A DNA stretch of 64,000 bases from Streptomyces cyaneogriseus subsp. noncyanogenus (GCF_000931445.1 NZ_CP010849.1:3782001-3846000), one strand, 5' to 3'. Counted from the stretch's first letter, positions 43,420 to 53,802 are shown. Program-made: numbers and translations. Notes: generated by a model from the sequence alone, not told the origin.

Positions 43420-44798
43420 CAGACCGTTTCGAGTCGCGGTTCCGGTCGCGGTACCGGTGCCGTGGGCTCCGACTCCCATCGTTTCGTGGTCCGCGCGTAG
43501 CCGTAGACCACCGAGGCCATCGCCAGGACGAAGAGCGGTCCGAACGCCCATGGGTGGTCGGCCATCTGCACCGACAGATGGCGGGTGGTCGCCAGGAGCG
43601 TGGCGAAGACCACGGTTCCGTACCCGACCAGCAGGACTCCCGGGCGTTCCCAGCCGCGGTCGTGGGCGCGCAGCGCCGCCTCGATCGTGACGGCGAAGAC
43701 CACGCCGGCGACGAGGTCGATCCCGTAGTGGTAGCCGAAGCCCAGCGTCGCGCTGAGCGTGGCGATCAGCCAAAACGTTCCTGCAAAGCGCAGGAGCCGT
43801 GGGGCCCTGCGGGAGTGGATGAAGATGGCGGTGGCCCAGGCCGTGTGGAGGCTGGGCATGCAGTTGCGGGGGGTGATGTCGTCGTAGGGCATCAGCTCCG
43901 GGGCGCCGATGGGCGCGGGCGTGTGCGGCCACAGGTCGGCGATCGCCCAGGGCGCGCCCCCCGTGCCGAAGGCGCCGGTGCCGTAGGCGAAGACCGGCCC
44001 GACCACCGGGAAGATCATGTAGATGCCCGGCCCGAGGAGGCCGATCGTCAGGAAGGTGCGCACCAGGTGGTGGCGCGGGAAGCGGCGCTCGGCCGCCACG
44101 TCGCGCAGTTGGTACAGCGCGACGACGACCGCGGCCACCGCCAGCTGGACGTAGACCCAGTCGAGCACATGGGCGCCGACCTGGCCGGTGGCCTCGACCA
44201 CCCGCCCCGCCAGCCATGACGGATTGCCCAGCGCGTGATCGGCGGTCGCCATGTACTGGTCGAGCACCGTCGGCTGGGTCTTCGAGGTGATCAGCAGCCA
44301 GGCGTCGCCCGTCTTGCGGCCGGCGACCAGCAGCAGGCCCAGCCCGGCCCCCTTCAGCAGCAGCACCCGGTCCCGGCCGGTGCGCCGCGTGACGGCGATG
44401 ACCGCGCAGCCCAGGATCACCCACAGCGCGCCGTTGCCGAAGGAGTGGCCTTCGGTGACCGGGGCGTCGACCGCCCACCGCACCACCGCGAAGGCGATGT
44501 CGATGCCGATGGCGGCACCGGCCGCGACGAGCCGCTGCCGCCAGGTGAGCACGACCATCGTCAGCGCCATGCCGGCGTAGAGGAGCGGGCCCGACTTCGG
44601 CGGGAAGATCACCTCTCGCGCCTGGTTGGCGATCGGTCCGGGCAGGCCGTAGTGGCGCGCGGCGATCTCCAGCGCGACGAGGAAGCCGAGGGCCGCCGCG
44701 GTCACCGCGGCCCACAGCAGTGCGCGTGGCCGGCGCCACGCGGCGAACAGGACTTCGCGTCTTGTTCGCTGGGATATGTGCGATTTTTCAGATATCAA
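43419..44798 (-). CDS. PAP2-superfamily membrane phosphatase/transferase
   Basis: About 459 residues, with the start uncertain: TTG 44798 is the first usable codon and no strong ribosome site is seen. Around ten membrane helices are visible. The PAP2 (inositolphosphotransferase-like) catalytic residues appear as NCMPSLHTAWATA and later GYHYGIDLVAGVVFA. This matches the PSxH and (S/T)RxxxxxHxxxD-type motifs of AUR1/inositol-phosphorylceramide-synthase-like enzymes. It probably handles a phospholipid or polyprenyl phosphate on the outer membrane face. The 5' end is AT-rich compared with the rest. Confidence 0.78.
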   Translation of the reverse strand: MISEKSHISQRTRREVLFAAWRRPRALLWAAVTAAALGFLVALEIAARHYGLPGPIANQAREVIFPPKSGPLLYAGMALTMVVLTWRQRLVAAGAAIGIDIAFAVVRWAVDAPVTEGHSFGNGALWVILGCAVIAVTRRTGRDRVLLLKGAGLGLLLVAGRKTGDAWLLITSKTQPTVLDQYMATADHALGNPSWLAGRVVEATGQVGAHVLDWVYVQLAVAAVVVALYQLRDVAAERRFPRHHLVRTFLTIGLLGPGIYMIFPVVGPVFAYGTGAFGTGGAPWAIADLWPHTPAPIGAPELMPYDDITPRNCMPSLHTAWATAIFIHSRRAPRLLRFAGTFWLIATLSATLGFGYHYGIDLVAGVVFAVTIEAALRAHDRGWERPGVLLVGYGTVVFATLLATTRHLSVQMADHPWAFGPLFVLAMASVVYGYARTTKRWESEPTAPVPRPEPRLETV

Positions 44799-45068
44799 TT
44801 GTTCAGCCGATTTACTAGGTTTCAGGCACTGGTGGTCCGCCCGTGGCGTCCTTGGAGTGTCGCCCGTGGCGTTCGCGGCCGGTGCGGGAGGGGCTGGGGA
44901 CGGCGCTGCGCACTGCGCCGGGTTAGACGGGCGCGGGCACCGCGAGGTTGTCCTCCTTACCGCTTCTCGCGGGAGTCACCGCTTCTCGGGCGGCTCGCCA
45001 CTTCCGGCGGCGCTCCGCTCCTCGCGAAGCTCCGCTCCGCGCGAAGCTCGGCTTCTCTTCGGGCCAGG

Positions 45069-47747
45069 TCAGTCCGCGCAGGGCGGCCCCTGGTCCTCGC
45101 TCGACTCGCCCTGGCGGTAGGCGCCGCAGGCGAGGACCGCTTTCGGCCGGGTGCCCGACTGGCGCAGCAGGACGAGGGTCTTGTCGTGGGGCGGGGCGTT
45201 GGCGCCGTCGTAGGAGACGTATCCGGTGGCCCCGTCGAAGGCGATGCCGGCGCCGAGGACCAGCCGGACGGACTTGCGCTCGACCGCCGGGTCGGTCAGA
45301 CCGGCCTCGCGCACCGCCTCCGACAGGACGTGGAAGGCGTCGTAGGAGACCGCGGAGTGGCCGTCCTGCCGCCAGGGGTCCCTGCCTCCGGTGGTGACCT
45401 CCACGTAGGTGTCGTACTCGTCCACGAACTCCACGGTCCGGTCGCTGGCCTTCGGATCGTCGTCCGGCAGCCGGTGCGCGGAGTAGTACAGGCGCAGCCA
45501 GTCCTTCTCGGCGAAGGCGCCGGTCTGCGCCACGTTGGTCAGCTCGTTGCCGCCGAGGACCGTCACGTCACGCGATGTGCATGTCCCGGCGGTGTCCATG
45601 GAGTTGATCAGCGCGGTGAAGTCCTTGGCCCGGGCCGACCAGTACACGACCGAGTCCGGCTTGTCCTCCAGCGCCTCGCAGAGCTCCCGTGCCAGCAGCG
45701 TGACGTCGGGCTGGCTGACGGCTCCGGCCAGCGGTGCGGCGCCGAACTCGCCTTCCTGGTTGAAGTCGAACACCTGGTGGGTGCCGTCGAATGCGGCTAC
45801 GAAGCGGCGGGCGAGGCTGTCGCTGTAGAGGTCGGCGGAGCTCTCGATCACGATGGCGTGGCCGGCCGGGGTGCAGCGGTTCCCGCCGCCGGGTTCGGCC
45901 ACGATGTTCTCGGTCGACGCGAAGTCCGCCTCGATCCGGGCCTCGCGGGAATTGAACGGCGTGGACGGCCAGTAGGTGCGGGCGGCGGGGCCGGGGAGCA
46001 TCTCGTCGGCGGTCGCGGTGGTGCCGATGGTGGGGATGCCCGCTTTGCCGAGGACGCGCAGGGCCGCCTGGGTCTCGGTACGGCTCTGCGCGTAGCCGAG
46101 GACGCCGACGACGCGTTCGGACGCGGGGCCGCTCTTCTCGTCCTCCAGCTCGGCGACGAGCCGCTTCGCCTCCTTCTCGGCGTCGCGGAAGGCGACCCCG
46201 GCCTCGCGCACCTCCACGCGCAGGGGGATCAGGGAGTCGTCGGCGGCGGCCTCCCGGTTCAGTTTCTGCTGCCACATCGCGATGCCGCGCAGCTCCGGGA
46301 TGGTCCCGTCGAAACGCGTCTCGTCGTCGGTGGTCGGCGGGTCGGAGACGAAGGCGACGGCCGTGCGCACCGTGCGGCCCTGCCGGGCGTAATTCTCGGC
46401 GCGCGCGTTCTGGTCCTCGATCGTCTTCACGGCCGCCTCGTACCAGGCGCCTGCCTGCACCGGCACCGGCTCCGTGGGGGCGGAGTCCGCCACGGAGCCG
46501 GTGCCGCCCAGGCAGGCGCGCGACGGGGGGAAGAGGACGGGCGGGAGCAGCAGTCCCGATCCGAGCAGGGCGAGTCCGGCCATGCCGCTCACGATCGCGG
46601 CGGGCACGTGCCGGTCGAACCGGAACGTCCTCGGCCGGACGGGCAGGACGGGCACGCCGCCCGCCGCCAGGGCGGCCTCGGAGACGGTGACCAGGACCGG
46701 CGGCCCACCGGGCGTGGTGTGGTCGGCGAGCCGCACGCTCGCCTCCGGGAACGTGCTCTCGACCGGGCCGCCCAGGTCCCGCAGCAGCTCCTCGGAGGGC
46801 ACGCCCACCGCGATGACGAGCGGGCCCGGCGGTCCGGCGGTGGCCTGGGCCCGGTGCAGGGAGCGCAGGAAGCGCTCCGCGGCGCGGGCGCCCGGCTCTC
46901 CGGGCGGGGGCACCTCCACGAACAGCACCGGGCGGCTGGTGCGGCGGCGCCGGCCGGGCAGGATCCGGCCGATCGCGGGGCGGCGCAGGTCCTCCAGCAG
47001 GGCGCGCAGCACGAGCCAGTCGAACTCCTGGAGCGCCTCCTCGTGGGCCGGGTCGTCGATGAGCTGGACGGAGCGTTCGGCGGCCACCCGGTCCATCACC
47101 CGGAAGAGGCTGCCGCTGCCCTGGGCGACCGGTTCCGCGCCGAGCCAGCCCCGCATCACCTTGCGGGAGATGCGGCGGGCCCACAGCCACCGCGGGAGCA
47201 ACTGGACGAACGACAGCCAGCTCAGGCCGGCCAGGAAACCGGCGAGCCCGTCGAGTGACGGGCCCTCCGTCCTGGTGAAGGCCAGCGGGCCGCCGCGGTG
47301 GGCGCGCCGCTCCCCGGCGTGGGTCCGCAGCCCGGCTTCCTGGTCCGCGGTGGTCGCCCACTCCTGCGGGTTGGACCTGATGTACTCCACCAGGTCGCAC
47401 ATGACGTGGTAGCGCGGGAAGCGGTCGGGCGTCATGTGCTGCGGAGTGCTGCGGTGCAACTGCGTCCCGGCGCTGATGGAGAGCAGCCGGGCGTCGGCTT
47501 CCTCGCCGGTCCCGGCCGGCAGGTGGGCGAAGGGCACCCGCTGCCGCAGCGCTCCGGTCAGGGCGGCGACGACACCGTCCACACCGCTGCGGTACGACGC
47601 CTGCGGCACCCGCAGGAGGAACAGCGGCGGACTGGTCTTGAGCTTGGCCCGGTTCTCGTAGCCCGGGGCCACGGTGACCCTGAACTCCCGGACGAACTCG
47701 ATGGCTTGGTCGTTGGGAAATCTGGGATCGCCCATGGGTGTGGTCAT
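45069..47747 (-). CDS. transmembrane receptor-like protein with extracellular type-1 binding domain
   Basis: 892 residues from ATG 47747, after ggggag. The first 375 residues are predicted cytoplasmic, rich in Arg, with a segment PPLFLLRVPQASYRSGVDGV and DFDWLVLRALLED-like text (EFDWLVLRALLEDLRRPAIG). One membrane helix lies at about 378-402 (VSGMAGLALLGSGLLLPPVL). The outside half resembles a receptor ligand-binding (Leu/Ile/Val type-1) domain: VVGVLGYAQSRTETQAALRV, GIPTIGTTATADEM, YDAFHVLSEAVREAG. This is unusual, because such domains are normally free lipoproteins. It may be a sensor, with ligand and output unknown. No transporter genes are adjacent. Confidence 0.65.
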   Translation of the reverse strand: MTTPMGDPRFPNDQAIEFVREFRVTVAPGYENRAKLKTSPPLFLLRVPQASYRSGVDGVVAALTGALRQRVPFAHLPAGTGEEADARLLSISAGTQLHRSTPQHMTPDRFPRYHVMCDLVEYIRSNPQEWATTADQEAGLRTHAGERRAHRGGPLAFTRTEGPSLDGLAGFLAGLSWLSFVQLLPRWLWARRISRKVMRGWLGAEPVAQGSGSLFRVMDRVAAERSVQLIDDPAHEEALQEFDWLVLRALLEDLRRPAIGRILPGRRRRTSRPVLFVEVPPPGEPGARAAERFLRSLHRAQATAGPPGPLVIAVGVPSEELLRDLGGPVESTFPEASVRLADHTTPGGPPVLVTVSEAALAAGGVPVLPVRPRTFRFDRHVPAAIVSGMAGLALLGSGLLLPPVLFPPSRACLGGTGSVADSAPTEPVPVQAGAWYEAAVKTIEDQNARAENYARQGRTVRTAVAFVSDPPTTDDETRFDGTIPELRGIAMWQQKLNREAAADDSLIPLRVEVREAGVAFRDAEKEAKRLVAELEDEKSGPASERVVGVLGYAQSRTETQAALRVLGKAGIPTIGTTATADEMLPGPAARTYWPSTPFNSREARIEADFASTENIVAEPGGGNRCTPAGHAIVIESSADLYSDSLARRFVAAFDGTHQVFDFNQEGEFGAAPLAGAVSQPDVTLLARELCEALEDKPDSVVYWSARAKDFTALINSMDTAGTCTSRDVTVLGGNELTNVAQTGAFAEKDWLRLYYSAHRLPDDDPKASDRTVEFVDEYDTYVEVTTGGRDPWRQDGHSAVSYDAFHVLSEAVREAGLTDPAVERKSVRLVLGAGIAFDGATGYVSYDGANAPPHDKTLVLLRQSGTRPKAVLACGAYRQGESSEDQGPPCAD

Positions 47748-47971
47748 GTGGAACTCCCCCGTGTTCTACCTGATCAACACACGTGCCGACGGACGGCACC
47801 GGCTCCTGGTCGACTCGCCTTGCCGCGCGCGGCGTCGGGATACGGCGGTGGAGCCGAGGCCGTCGGGGACGAGAAGGACGAGAAAGACGCGAAAGAGGAA
47901 GCTGAAAGGATAGCGGCGTTGTGGCGGGGGTCACAATGGGGCGTGAGGGGCGTCCGGGCGGGCGGAAGGGC

Positions 47972-48985
47972 TCACCGGTGCGCCCCGCCGTCGCACGGGG
48001 CGGACGGGGTGCGGGCGCGGAAGGTACGGCGGTAGGTGTCCGGGGGCACGCCGACCGTGCGGTTGAAGTGGCGGCGCAGAGTCGTCGCGGTGCCCATGCC
48101 GGTGGCCGTCGCGATGGCGTCGACGCTGTCGTCGGTGGTCTCCAGCAGTTCCTGGGCGTGGCGGATCCGCTGGGTCAGCAGCCATTGCAGCGGGGTGGTG
48201 CCGGTCACCGCCCGGAAGTGGCGGCCCAGATGGCGTGAGCTCATACGGGCCCGGCGGGCCAGGTCCTCCACGGTCAGCGGCTGGTCGAGCCGCTGAAGCA
48301 CCCAGGGGAACAGGTCGGCGAGCGGATGGCCGGCCGGGTCGGGCACCGGGGTGGTGACGAACTGCGCCTGGCCGCCGTCCCGGTGCGGCGGTACGACGAG
48401 GCGGCGGGCGACGGTGTTGGCGACCGACGCGCCGTGGTCGAGGCGGACCAGATGCAGGCACAGGTCCATGGCGGCGGCCTTGCCGGCGGAGGTGAGGACG
48501 CTGCCGTTGTCCACGTAGAGCACGTCGGGGTCGACCGTCACCCGGGGGTGGCGCTCCGCCAGGGCGCGGGTGTGCGCCCAGTGGGTGGTCGCCCGCTTCC
48601 CGTCCAGCAGGCCGGCGGCGGCCAGGACGAACGCGCCCGTGCACAGGGAGACCACCCGTGCGCCCGCCTCGTGGGCCGCGCGCACCGCGTCGACCAGCTC
48701 GGCGGGCGGGTCCACGTCGACGTCGGCCCAGCCCGGGACGATCACGGTGCCGGCCCGCGCCAGCCGGTCGAGGCCGTGGTCGGGCTCCAGCCGGAACCGG
48801 CCGGCCCGCACGGGTCCCGGCCCGCAGAGGGCCAGGTCGTACCAGGGACCGTCCACGGCGGCCGGGGCGGGGCCGAACACCTCGCAGGCCAGGGACAGTT
48901 CGAGGTGCAGCATCCCGTCGGTGACGGCCAGCGCGACAGTCTTCACGTCCGGAATTGTATGGGTCGTGTCGTTCCGGACACTCAC
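47972..48985 (-). CDS. GlxA-type AraC regulator with DJ-1/PfpI domain
   Basis: 337 residues from GTG 48985; a GTG at 48946 (324 residues) is also plausible. Residues about 15-190 form a DJ-1/PfpI-like domain with the nucleophile-elbow SLCTGAFVLAAAGLL. Residues about 235-330 are an AraC HTH pair: LTVEDLARRARMSSRHLGRH and TATTLRRHFNRTVGVPPDTY. These proteins are transcriptional activators whose DJ-1 domain senses a small ligand. It is divergent from the oxidoreductase at 49,060, with about 75 bases between, so it may control it. Confidence 0.85.
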   Translation of the reverse strand: MSVRNDTTHTIPDVKTVALAVTDGMLHLELSLACEVFGPAPAAVDGPWYDLALCGPGPVRAGRFRLEPDHGLDRLARAGTVIVPGWADVDVDPPAELVDAVRAAHEAGARVVSLCTGAFVLAAAGLLDGKRATTHWAHTRALAERHPRVTVDPDVLYVDNGSVLTSAGKAAAMDLCLHLVRLDHGASVANTVARRLVVPPHRDGGQAQFVTTPVPDPAGHPLADLFPWVLQRLDQPLTVEDLARRARMSSRHLGRHFRAVTGTTPLQWLLTQRIRHAQELLETTDDSVDAIATATGMGTATTLRRHFNRTVGVPPDTYRRTFRARTPSAPCDGGAHR

Positions 48986-49059
48986 GGTGGGGTGCCCGGC
49001 CTCGACAGGATGTCCACCACGGAACGCGGAACATCGCGTCGATGGCGAGGAGAGAATCC

Positions 49060-50097
49060 ATGGGGTCGGGACGCACGGTGGCGGTGTTCGGCGCGTACGG
49101 GCACACGGGGCGCTTCGTGGTGGCGCGGTTGCGGGAGCGCGGCTTCGTGCCGGTGCTCTCCGGCCGCGACGCCGGCCGGCTGAGGGAGCTGGCGGCGTCC
49201 GAGCCCGGGTTCGAGGTCCGTCCGGCGACCGTCGACGACCCGGCCTCGCTGGACCGCGCGCTGGCCGGCGCGGCGGCCGTCGTCAACTGTGCCGGGCCCT
49301 TCGCCACGACGGCCGGCCCGGTGATCGAGGCGGCGCTGCGCGCCGGGATCCCGTACGTGGACGTGGCGGCGGAGATCGAGGCCAACGCCGACACCTTCGC
49401 GCACTTCGGGGACCGCGCCCGGGACGCGGGAGCGGTGGTCGTCCCCGCGATGGCCTTCTACGGCGGCCTCGGGGACCTGCTGGTCACCGCCGCGATGGGC
49501 GACTGGACGTCGGCCGACGAGGTGCACATCGCCTACGGGCTGGACGGCTGGCACCCGACCGCCGGGACGCGTGCCGCGGGCGCGGTCTCCCGGGAGCGGC
49601 GCGACGGGCGGCGGGTGCGCTACGCGAACGGGCGGCTGGAGTACCGCGACGACGAGCCGCCGGCCCTCGAGTGGTCCTTCCCCGGCCCGATGGGCACCCG
49701 GGCCGTCATCGGGGAGTTCACGATGGCGGACGTCGTCACCGTGCCCAGCCACCTGTCCGTCCCCGAGGTGCGCACCTACATGACGGTCGAGGCGGCCCGG
49801 GACATCTCCGCCCCGGACACCCCGCCGCCGGCCCCGGCCGACGAGCAGGGCCGCTCCGCGCAGACCTTCCTCGTCGACGTCGTCGTACGCTCCGGGGGCG
49901 GTGAGCGGCGCGCCGTGGCGCGGGGGCGGGACATCTACGCGGTCACCGCGCCGCTCGTGGTGGAAGCGGTCGACCGCATCCTCACGGGGCGGACCCGGAC
50001 GACCGGGGTGGCCTCCGCCGGGGAGATCTTCGACGCGCCCGGCTTCCTCCGCGCGCTGTCCGGGCACCTCTCCGTGGAACTGCCGTCCGCCGCCTGA
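49060..50097 (+). CDS. saccharopine dehydrogenase-like NAD(P)-binding oxidoreductase
   Basis: 345 residues from ATG 49060, after aggagaga. The N-terminal Rossmann fold starts TVAVFGAYGHTGRFVVARLR and reads VVNCAGPFATTAGPVIEAAL and GIPYVDVAAEIEAN, matching the saccharopine-dehydrogenase-like/trans-enoyl reductase group. The substrate is unknown. The GlxA-type regulator is divergent and is the likely controller. An ATG at 49042 is in frame but lies inside the ribosome-site region. Confidence 0.8.
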   Translation: MGSGRTVAVFGAYGHTGRFVVARLRERGFVPVLSGRDAGRLRELAASEPGFEVRPATVDDPASLDRALAGAAAVVNCAGPFATTAGPVIEAALRAGIPYVDVAAEIEANADTFAHFGDRARDAGAVVVPAMAFYGGLGDLLVTAAMGDWTSADEVHIAYGLDGWHPTAGTRAAGAVSRERRDGRRVRYANGRLEYRDDEPPALEWSFPGPMGTRAVIGEFTMADVVTVPSHLSVPEVRTYMTVEAARDISAPDTPPPAPADEQGRSAQTFLVDVVVRSGGGERRAVARGRDIYAVTAPLVVEAVDRILTGRTRTTGVASAGEIFDAPGFLRALSGHLSVELPSAA

Positions 50098-50297
50098 CCC
50101 GGCGGCGATCGCCCGGCCCCAGCTCACGGCCGTGTCCGGCGCGCCCGGGGGCCGCCCGCCCGACCGCGACGGCTGTCCGCGATACGCCAACTCCCCCATG
50201 AGGCACGGTGGATGACCGGCCGACAGTCCTGTCCGGGCGCCCGTCCGGGGGCACACTGGGACCACGCAGGACGCGGCGACGTACTCGGGGGCTTCAG

Positions 50298-53200
50298 GTG
50301 ACGGTGTCGGTGAGGGTGTCCTACGCCTGGCGCTGCGCGGAGTGCGGCCGGCCGTGCGAGGCTGCGGTGTGGCACGTCGTCGACGCCCGCGAGCGCCCCG
50401 ATGTCCTCGACGGCCCCGGCGGACCGGACGGGTTCGGCCCCGGTCTGTGCTGGGTGCCGTGCGACGGCTGCGGCGCGCGGGAGCACATCGAGGCGCCGGT
50501 GCTGGTGCTGCGCCCCGGGGCCGCGGTGCCCGCGCTGTTCGCGACCTCCGTCGCCGAGCTCCAGGGGGACGCCTCGGCCACCGCCGCCGGCCTCGTCGAC
50601 CGGGCCGCACGCGCCGGGGCCTTCCGCGGCGCGCCCTTCGCCGCGCAGGTGATCCCGCTGCCCCGCAGACTGCTGCCGTTCGCGCTCACCCGCGACGTGG
50701 ACCGGGACCTGGCGGACCCCGAGGCGGCGTGCCGGGAACTGACGCCGCACGGACCGCCGACGGTCGCCAACTACCGGCATTTCCTCCAGTGCGTGGCGGA
50801 GGACCGGCGCGGGACACCCGTGGCGGAACTGCTGCACGCGGTCACCACCGCCCCGCCGGACCGGCTCGCCGCGCTGGTCCGCGCCCACCCCGAGCTGACC
50901 GGCGGCACCCTGGTGCGCGACGCCGGACTGGAGGAGGTGCGGGCCGCCGCCGGCACCCCGCTGGAAGCGGCGCTGCGCGTACGCCAGCGGTTCCTGGACG
51001 ACCTGTGCGGCGGCCGGATGGACCCGGCCACGGCGATCGGCCGCCACATCACGGCGCTGGACGCCTTCGCCGGTGACCTGCGGGACCGGCTGGAGGAGCT
51101 CTACCGCCAGGTGCGGGCCGGCGGCGGCACGGACGTGATCCCGCTCGCGCGCGAGGCGCTCGAACTGGCCGCGCACCTCGGCGAGGAGGCGGTGGAGACG
51201 GAACTCGCCGCGCGGCTCGGCGAACGGCTGGTGGTCGCGGTACGCGCCGGGGCCGACGCCGACCTGTCCGAGGCGCTGCGCGTCCTGGAACACGCCCTGG
51301 CCCGGCTCCCCGAGGGCAGCCCGCAGTGGGCCGAGGTGGCGAACAACCTCGCCGCCGCCCAGCACCTGCGGGACGACGGCGACCGGCTGGAGTGCTGGGA
51401 GACCGCCCGTGACCTGCTCGCCCGTGCCGCCGGGCTGGACCGCCGCGCCCACCCCGAGCACTGGGCACGGATCCGGACCAACTACGGGCTGCTGCTCGCC
51501 GAACGTCCGGGCGGCGGCCCCGCCGACCTCACCGAGGGCATCGGCCACGTCCGGGCCGGCCTGGAGGAGAGGTCCCCCGAACGCGACCGCGTCGACTGGG
51601 CCTACTCCCTGCTCAACCTGGGGCTGCTGCTGTACCGGCGCGCCGAGCCGGGCGATGTGCGGCAGGCGGAGCGGTGCTACCGGGACGCGCTGCGGCACCT
51701 GCGCCCCGAGGACGACCCCGTGCTGTGGTCGCAGACGCGGTGCAACCTGGCCGACCTGCTCCTCTCCCGCGACCCGGCCGACCCGCGCGGTGCCCGGGAC
51801 GCCGCCACCGCCGTACTGGCGTGGGCCGCCGGACATCCGGGCCTGCTCGACACCAGCCGCGCCACCTGGCTCCTCGCCCGGGCCACCGGTCTCCTCGACG
51901 GGCCCGGCAGCCCGGAGAGCGTACGGCTGCGCCGCGCGGCCCTGGCGGACGTGTCACCGCGCGTCTCCCCGTCCCTGCACCTGGCCATCGCCCGGGAGGT
52001 GCTCGACTCCCTCGCCTCGGCCGGGGACTGGACCGGCGCCGCCGAGGTGGCCTCGCAGATGCTGGTCGCCGTCCACGCGCTGTACGACGCCCAGGTCACC
52101 GCCGCCGGCCGCCGCAGCCTGCTGGCCCAGGCGACCGGGACCGCCCGCCAGGCCGCCTTCCTGCTGGCCCGCGCGGGCCACCCGGAGCGGGCGGTCGTGG
52201 CCATCGAACGCGGCCTGGCCTGCGAGTTGTCGGTGGTGACCGGACGCGCCGCGGTGGACCTGGAGGCGCTGGAGCGCGTCGATCCCGTGCTGGCCCGCCG
52301 CTACCGGCAGGCCCGGGATCGGTACCGGTCGCTGGCCGCGTACGCTCCCGCGGACCCGGCGGGCGGGCCCGCGGCGGGACCGGTCCCCGCGGCGGGGGAG
52401 CAGGCGGCGGCGGAGCGCGCGGTGCGCACGGTGACCGGGGAGATCCGTGCCGTCCCCGGCTTCGAGGACTTCCTGCGCACCACCGAGCCGGCGGACATCG
52501 TGCGCGCCGCCGGCGGCACCCCGCTCGTCTATCTGGTCAACGCGCCCTGGGGGAGCTGCGTCCTCACCGTCCCCCGCGGGGCGGACGCCCCGGAGACCCC
52601 CGTCGTGCGGGCGGACTTCGTCCCCGAGGTGAGCAGCGCCTCCATCGTCCGCCTCCTGACCCTGGACCCGGCCGGGGGCGGCCCGGGACTCCTCCTCGTC
52701 CAGCAGGCCGCCCCGGACCGGCGCCACCGTCTGCTCCCGGCGGCCCTGGACCGCCTGCGGGACCTCGCCCCGCTGCTGCGCCCCGTCGCCCGGCTCCTGG
52801 CGGACGACCCGCACCACGAGGCGGTCGCCGTGCCGACCGGGCTGCTGGGACACGTCCCGCTGACCGCCGTACCGCTCGGCGCGGGGTCGGACGGCGGCGC
52901 GGGCGGTACGCGCCAGGAAGGCGACGGGACGGACGGCACGGGCGGCACGAAGGAGGGGGACGACGGGACGGCCGGTGTCCTCGACGACATCGGGACGCTG
53001 CTGCTCGCCCCGTCGGCGAGCGTGTACGCCGCCTCCCGCGCCGCCGCCGCACGGCCGCCGAGGCCGGTGCCGAGGCTGGTGGCCGTCACCGACCCCGACG
53101 GTTCGCTGCCGGGCGCCCGGAGTGAATTCGCCGAGATCCGGCGGGTGTTCGAGCCGCGGGGCGAGGCCGTCGGCGCGGCGGGGCGCCGTGCCACCGTCGG

Positions 53201-53750
53201 CTGGCTGCTGGACCGCCTCGCCGGGGCGACGCACCTCCATCTCAGCTGCCACGGCAGTGCGCGCATCACCGGCCGGGGCGGCTCGCTGGCCCTCGCCGAC
53301 GGACCCCTGGACATGGACACGCTGGTGCGGCGGCGGCTCCCGCACTGCCGTGTCGCGGTGGCGAGCGCCTGTCAGTCCGGCCACTACGAGATCGTCGAGG
53401 CACCCGACCAGTTCACCGGGCTCCCGGCCGGCTTCCTCCAGGCGGGAGCGGCCTGCGCGGTCACCAGCCTGTGGCAGGTGAACGACATGGCGACCGCCCT
53501 GCTGATGACACGCCTGTACGAACTGCTCGCCCCCACCGGTGCCACCGCGGGCACGCCCCCCGCGCCCGCGCTGCGCCGGGCCCGGACCTGGCTGCGCGGT
53601 CTGACCTGGTACGACGTGGCGAAGTACACCGCGGCCCACCCGCACCTCGCGGCCCTGCTGAGGCGGTACGGCCGGCCGGAACGCGGCCGTGACGAGCGTC
53701 CCTTCGCCTCGCCCGTCCACTGGGCCGCGTTCACCGCGTGGGGGGTGTGA
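50298..53750 (+). CDS. CpXC-TPR-CHAT protein (putative caspase-like protease)
   Basis: 1150 residues from GTG 50298. The N-terminal CpXC zinc domain has CAEC at 13-16 and CDGC at 55-58. A long helical region follows with TPR-like repeats (about 250-700; HWARIRTNYGLLLAERPGGG, WAYSLLNLGLLLYRRAEPGD). The C-terminal CHAT domain shows the catalytic dyad: His985 in LHLSCHGSA and Cys1025 in ASACQSGHY, with VTSLWQVNDMATALLM after it. CHAT domains are caspase-like Cys-His peptidases found in defence and signalling systems. The partner or substrate is unknown. The neighbour on the other strand is a degenerate kinase-like membrane protein, convergent. Confidence 0.82.
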   Translation: MTVSVRVSYAWRCAECGRPCEAAVWHVVDARERPDVLDGPGGPDGFGPGLCWVPCDGCGAREHIEAPVLVLRPGAAVPALFATSVAELQGDASATAAGLVDRAARAGAFRGAPFAAQVIPLPRRLLPFALTRDVDRDLADPEAACRELTPHGPPTVANYRHFLQCVAEDRRGTPVAELLHAVTTAPPDRLAALVRAHPELTGGTLVRDAGLEEVRAAAGTPLEAALRVRQRFLDDLCGGRMDPATAIGRHITALDAFAGDLRDRLEELYRQVRAGGGTDVIPLAREALELAAHLGEEAVETELAARLGERLVVAVRAGADADLSEALRVLEHALARLPEGSPQWAEVANNLAAAQHLRDDGDRLECWETARDLLARAAGLDRRAHPEHWARIRTNYGLLLAERPGGGPADLTEGIGHVRAGLEERSPERDRVDWAYSLLNLGLLLYRRAEPGDVRQAERCYRDALRHLRPEDDPVLWSQTRCNLADLLLSRDPADPRGARDAATAVLAWAAGHPGLLDTSRATWLLARATGLLDGPGSPESVRLRRAALADVSPRVSPSLHLAIAREVLDSLASAGDWTGAAEVASQMLVAVHALYDAQVTAAGRRSLLAQATGTARQAAFLLARAGHPERAVVAIERGLACELSVVTGRAAVDLEALERVDPVLARRYRQARDRYRSLAAYAPADPAGGPAAGPVPAAGEQAAAERAVRTVTGEIRAVPGFEDFLRTTEPADIVRAAGGTPLVYLVNAPWGSCVLTVPRGADAPETPVVRADFVPEVSSASIVRLLTLDPAGGGPGLLLVQQAAPDRRHRLLPAALDRLRDLAPLLRPVARLLADDPHHEAVAVPTGLLGHVPLTAVPLGAGSDGGAGGTRQEGDGTDGTGGTKEGDDGTAGVLDDIGTLLLAPSASVYAASRAAAARPPRPVPRLVAVTDPDGSLPGARSEFAEIRRVFEPRGEAVGAAGRRATVGWLLDRLAGATHLHLSCHGSARITGRGGSLALADGPLDMDTLVRRRLPHCRVAVASACQSGHYEIVEAPDQFTGLPAGFLQAGAACAVTSLWQVNDMATALLMTRLYELLAPTGATAGTPPAPALRRARTWLRGLTWYDVAKYTAAHPHLAALLRRYGRPERGRDERPFASPVHWAAFTAWGV

Positions 53751-53802
53751 GGCGCAAGGCCGCGGCGGGTCGCGCCCGGCCGGGCCCCGCCGTCAGCAGC
53801 CG

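Noticed and set aside
44235..47258. Very long plus-strand open frame opposite the receptor-like gene
   Set aside because: Composition is that of an antisense shadow in high-GC DNA; the minus-strand protein has recognisable domains.
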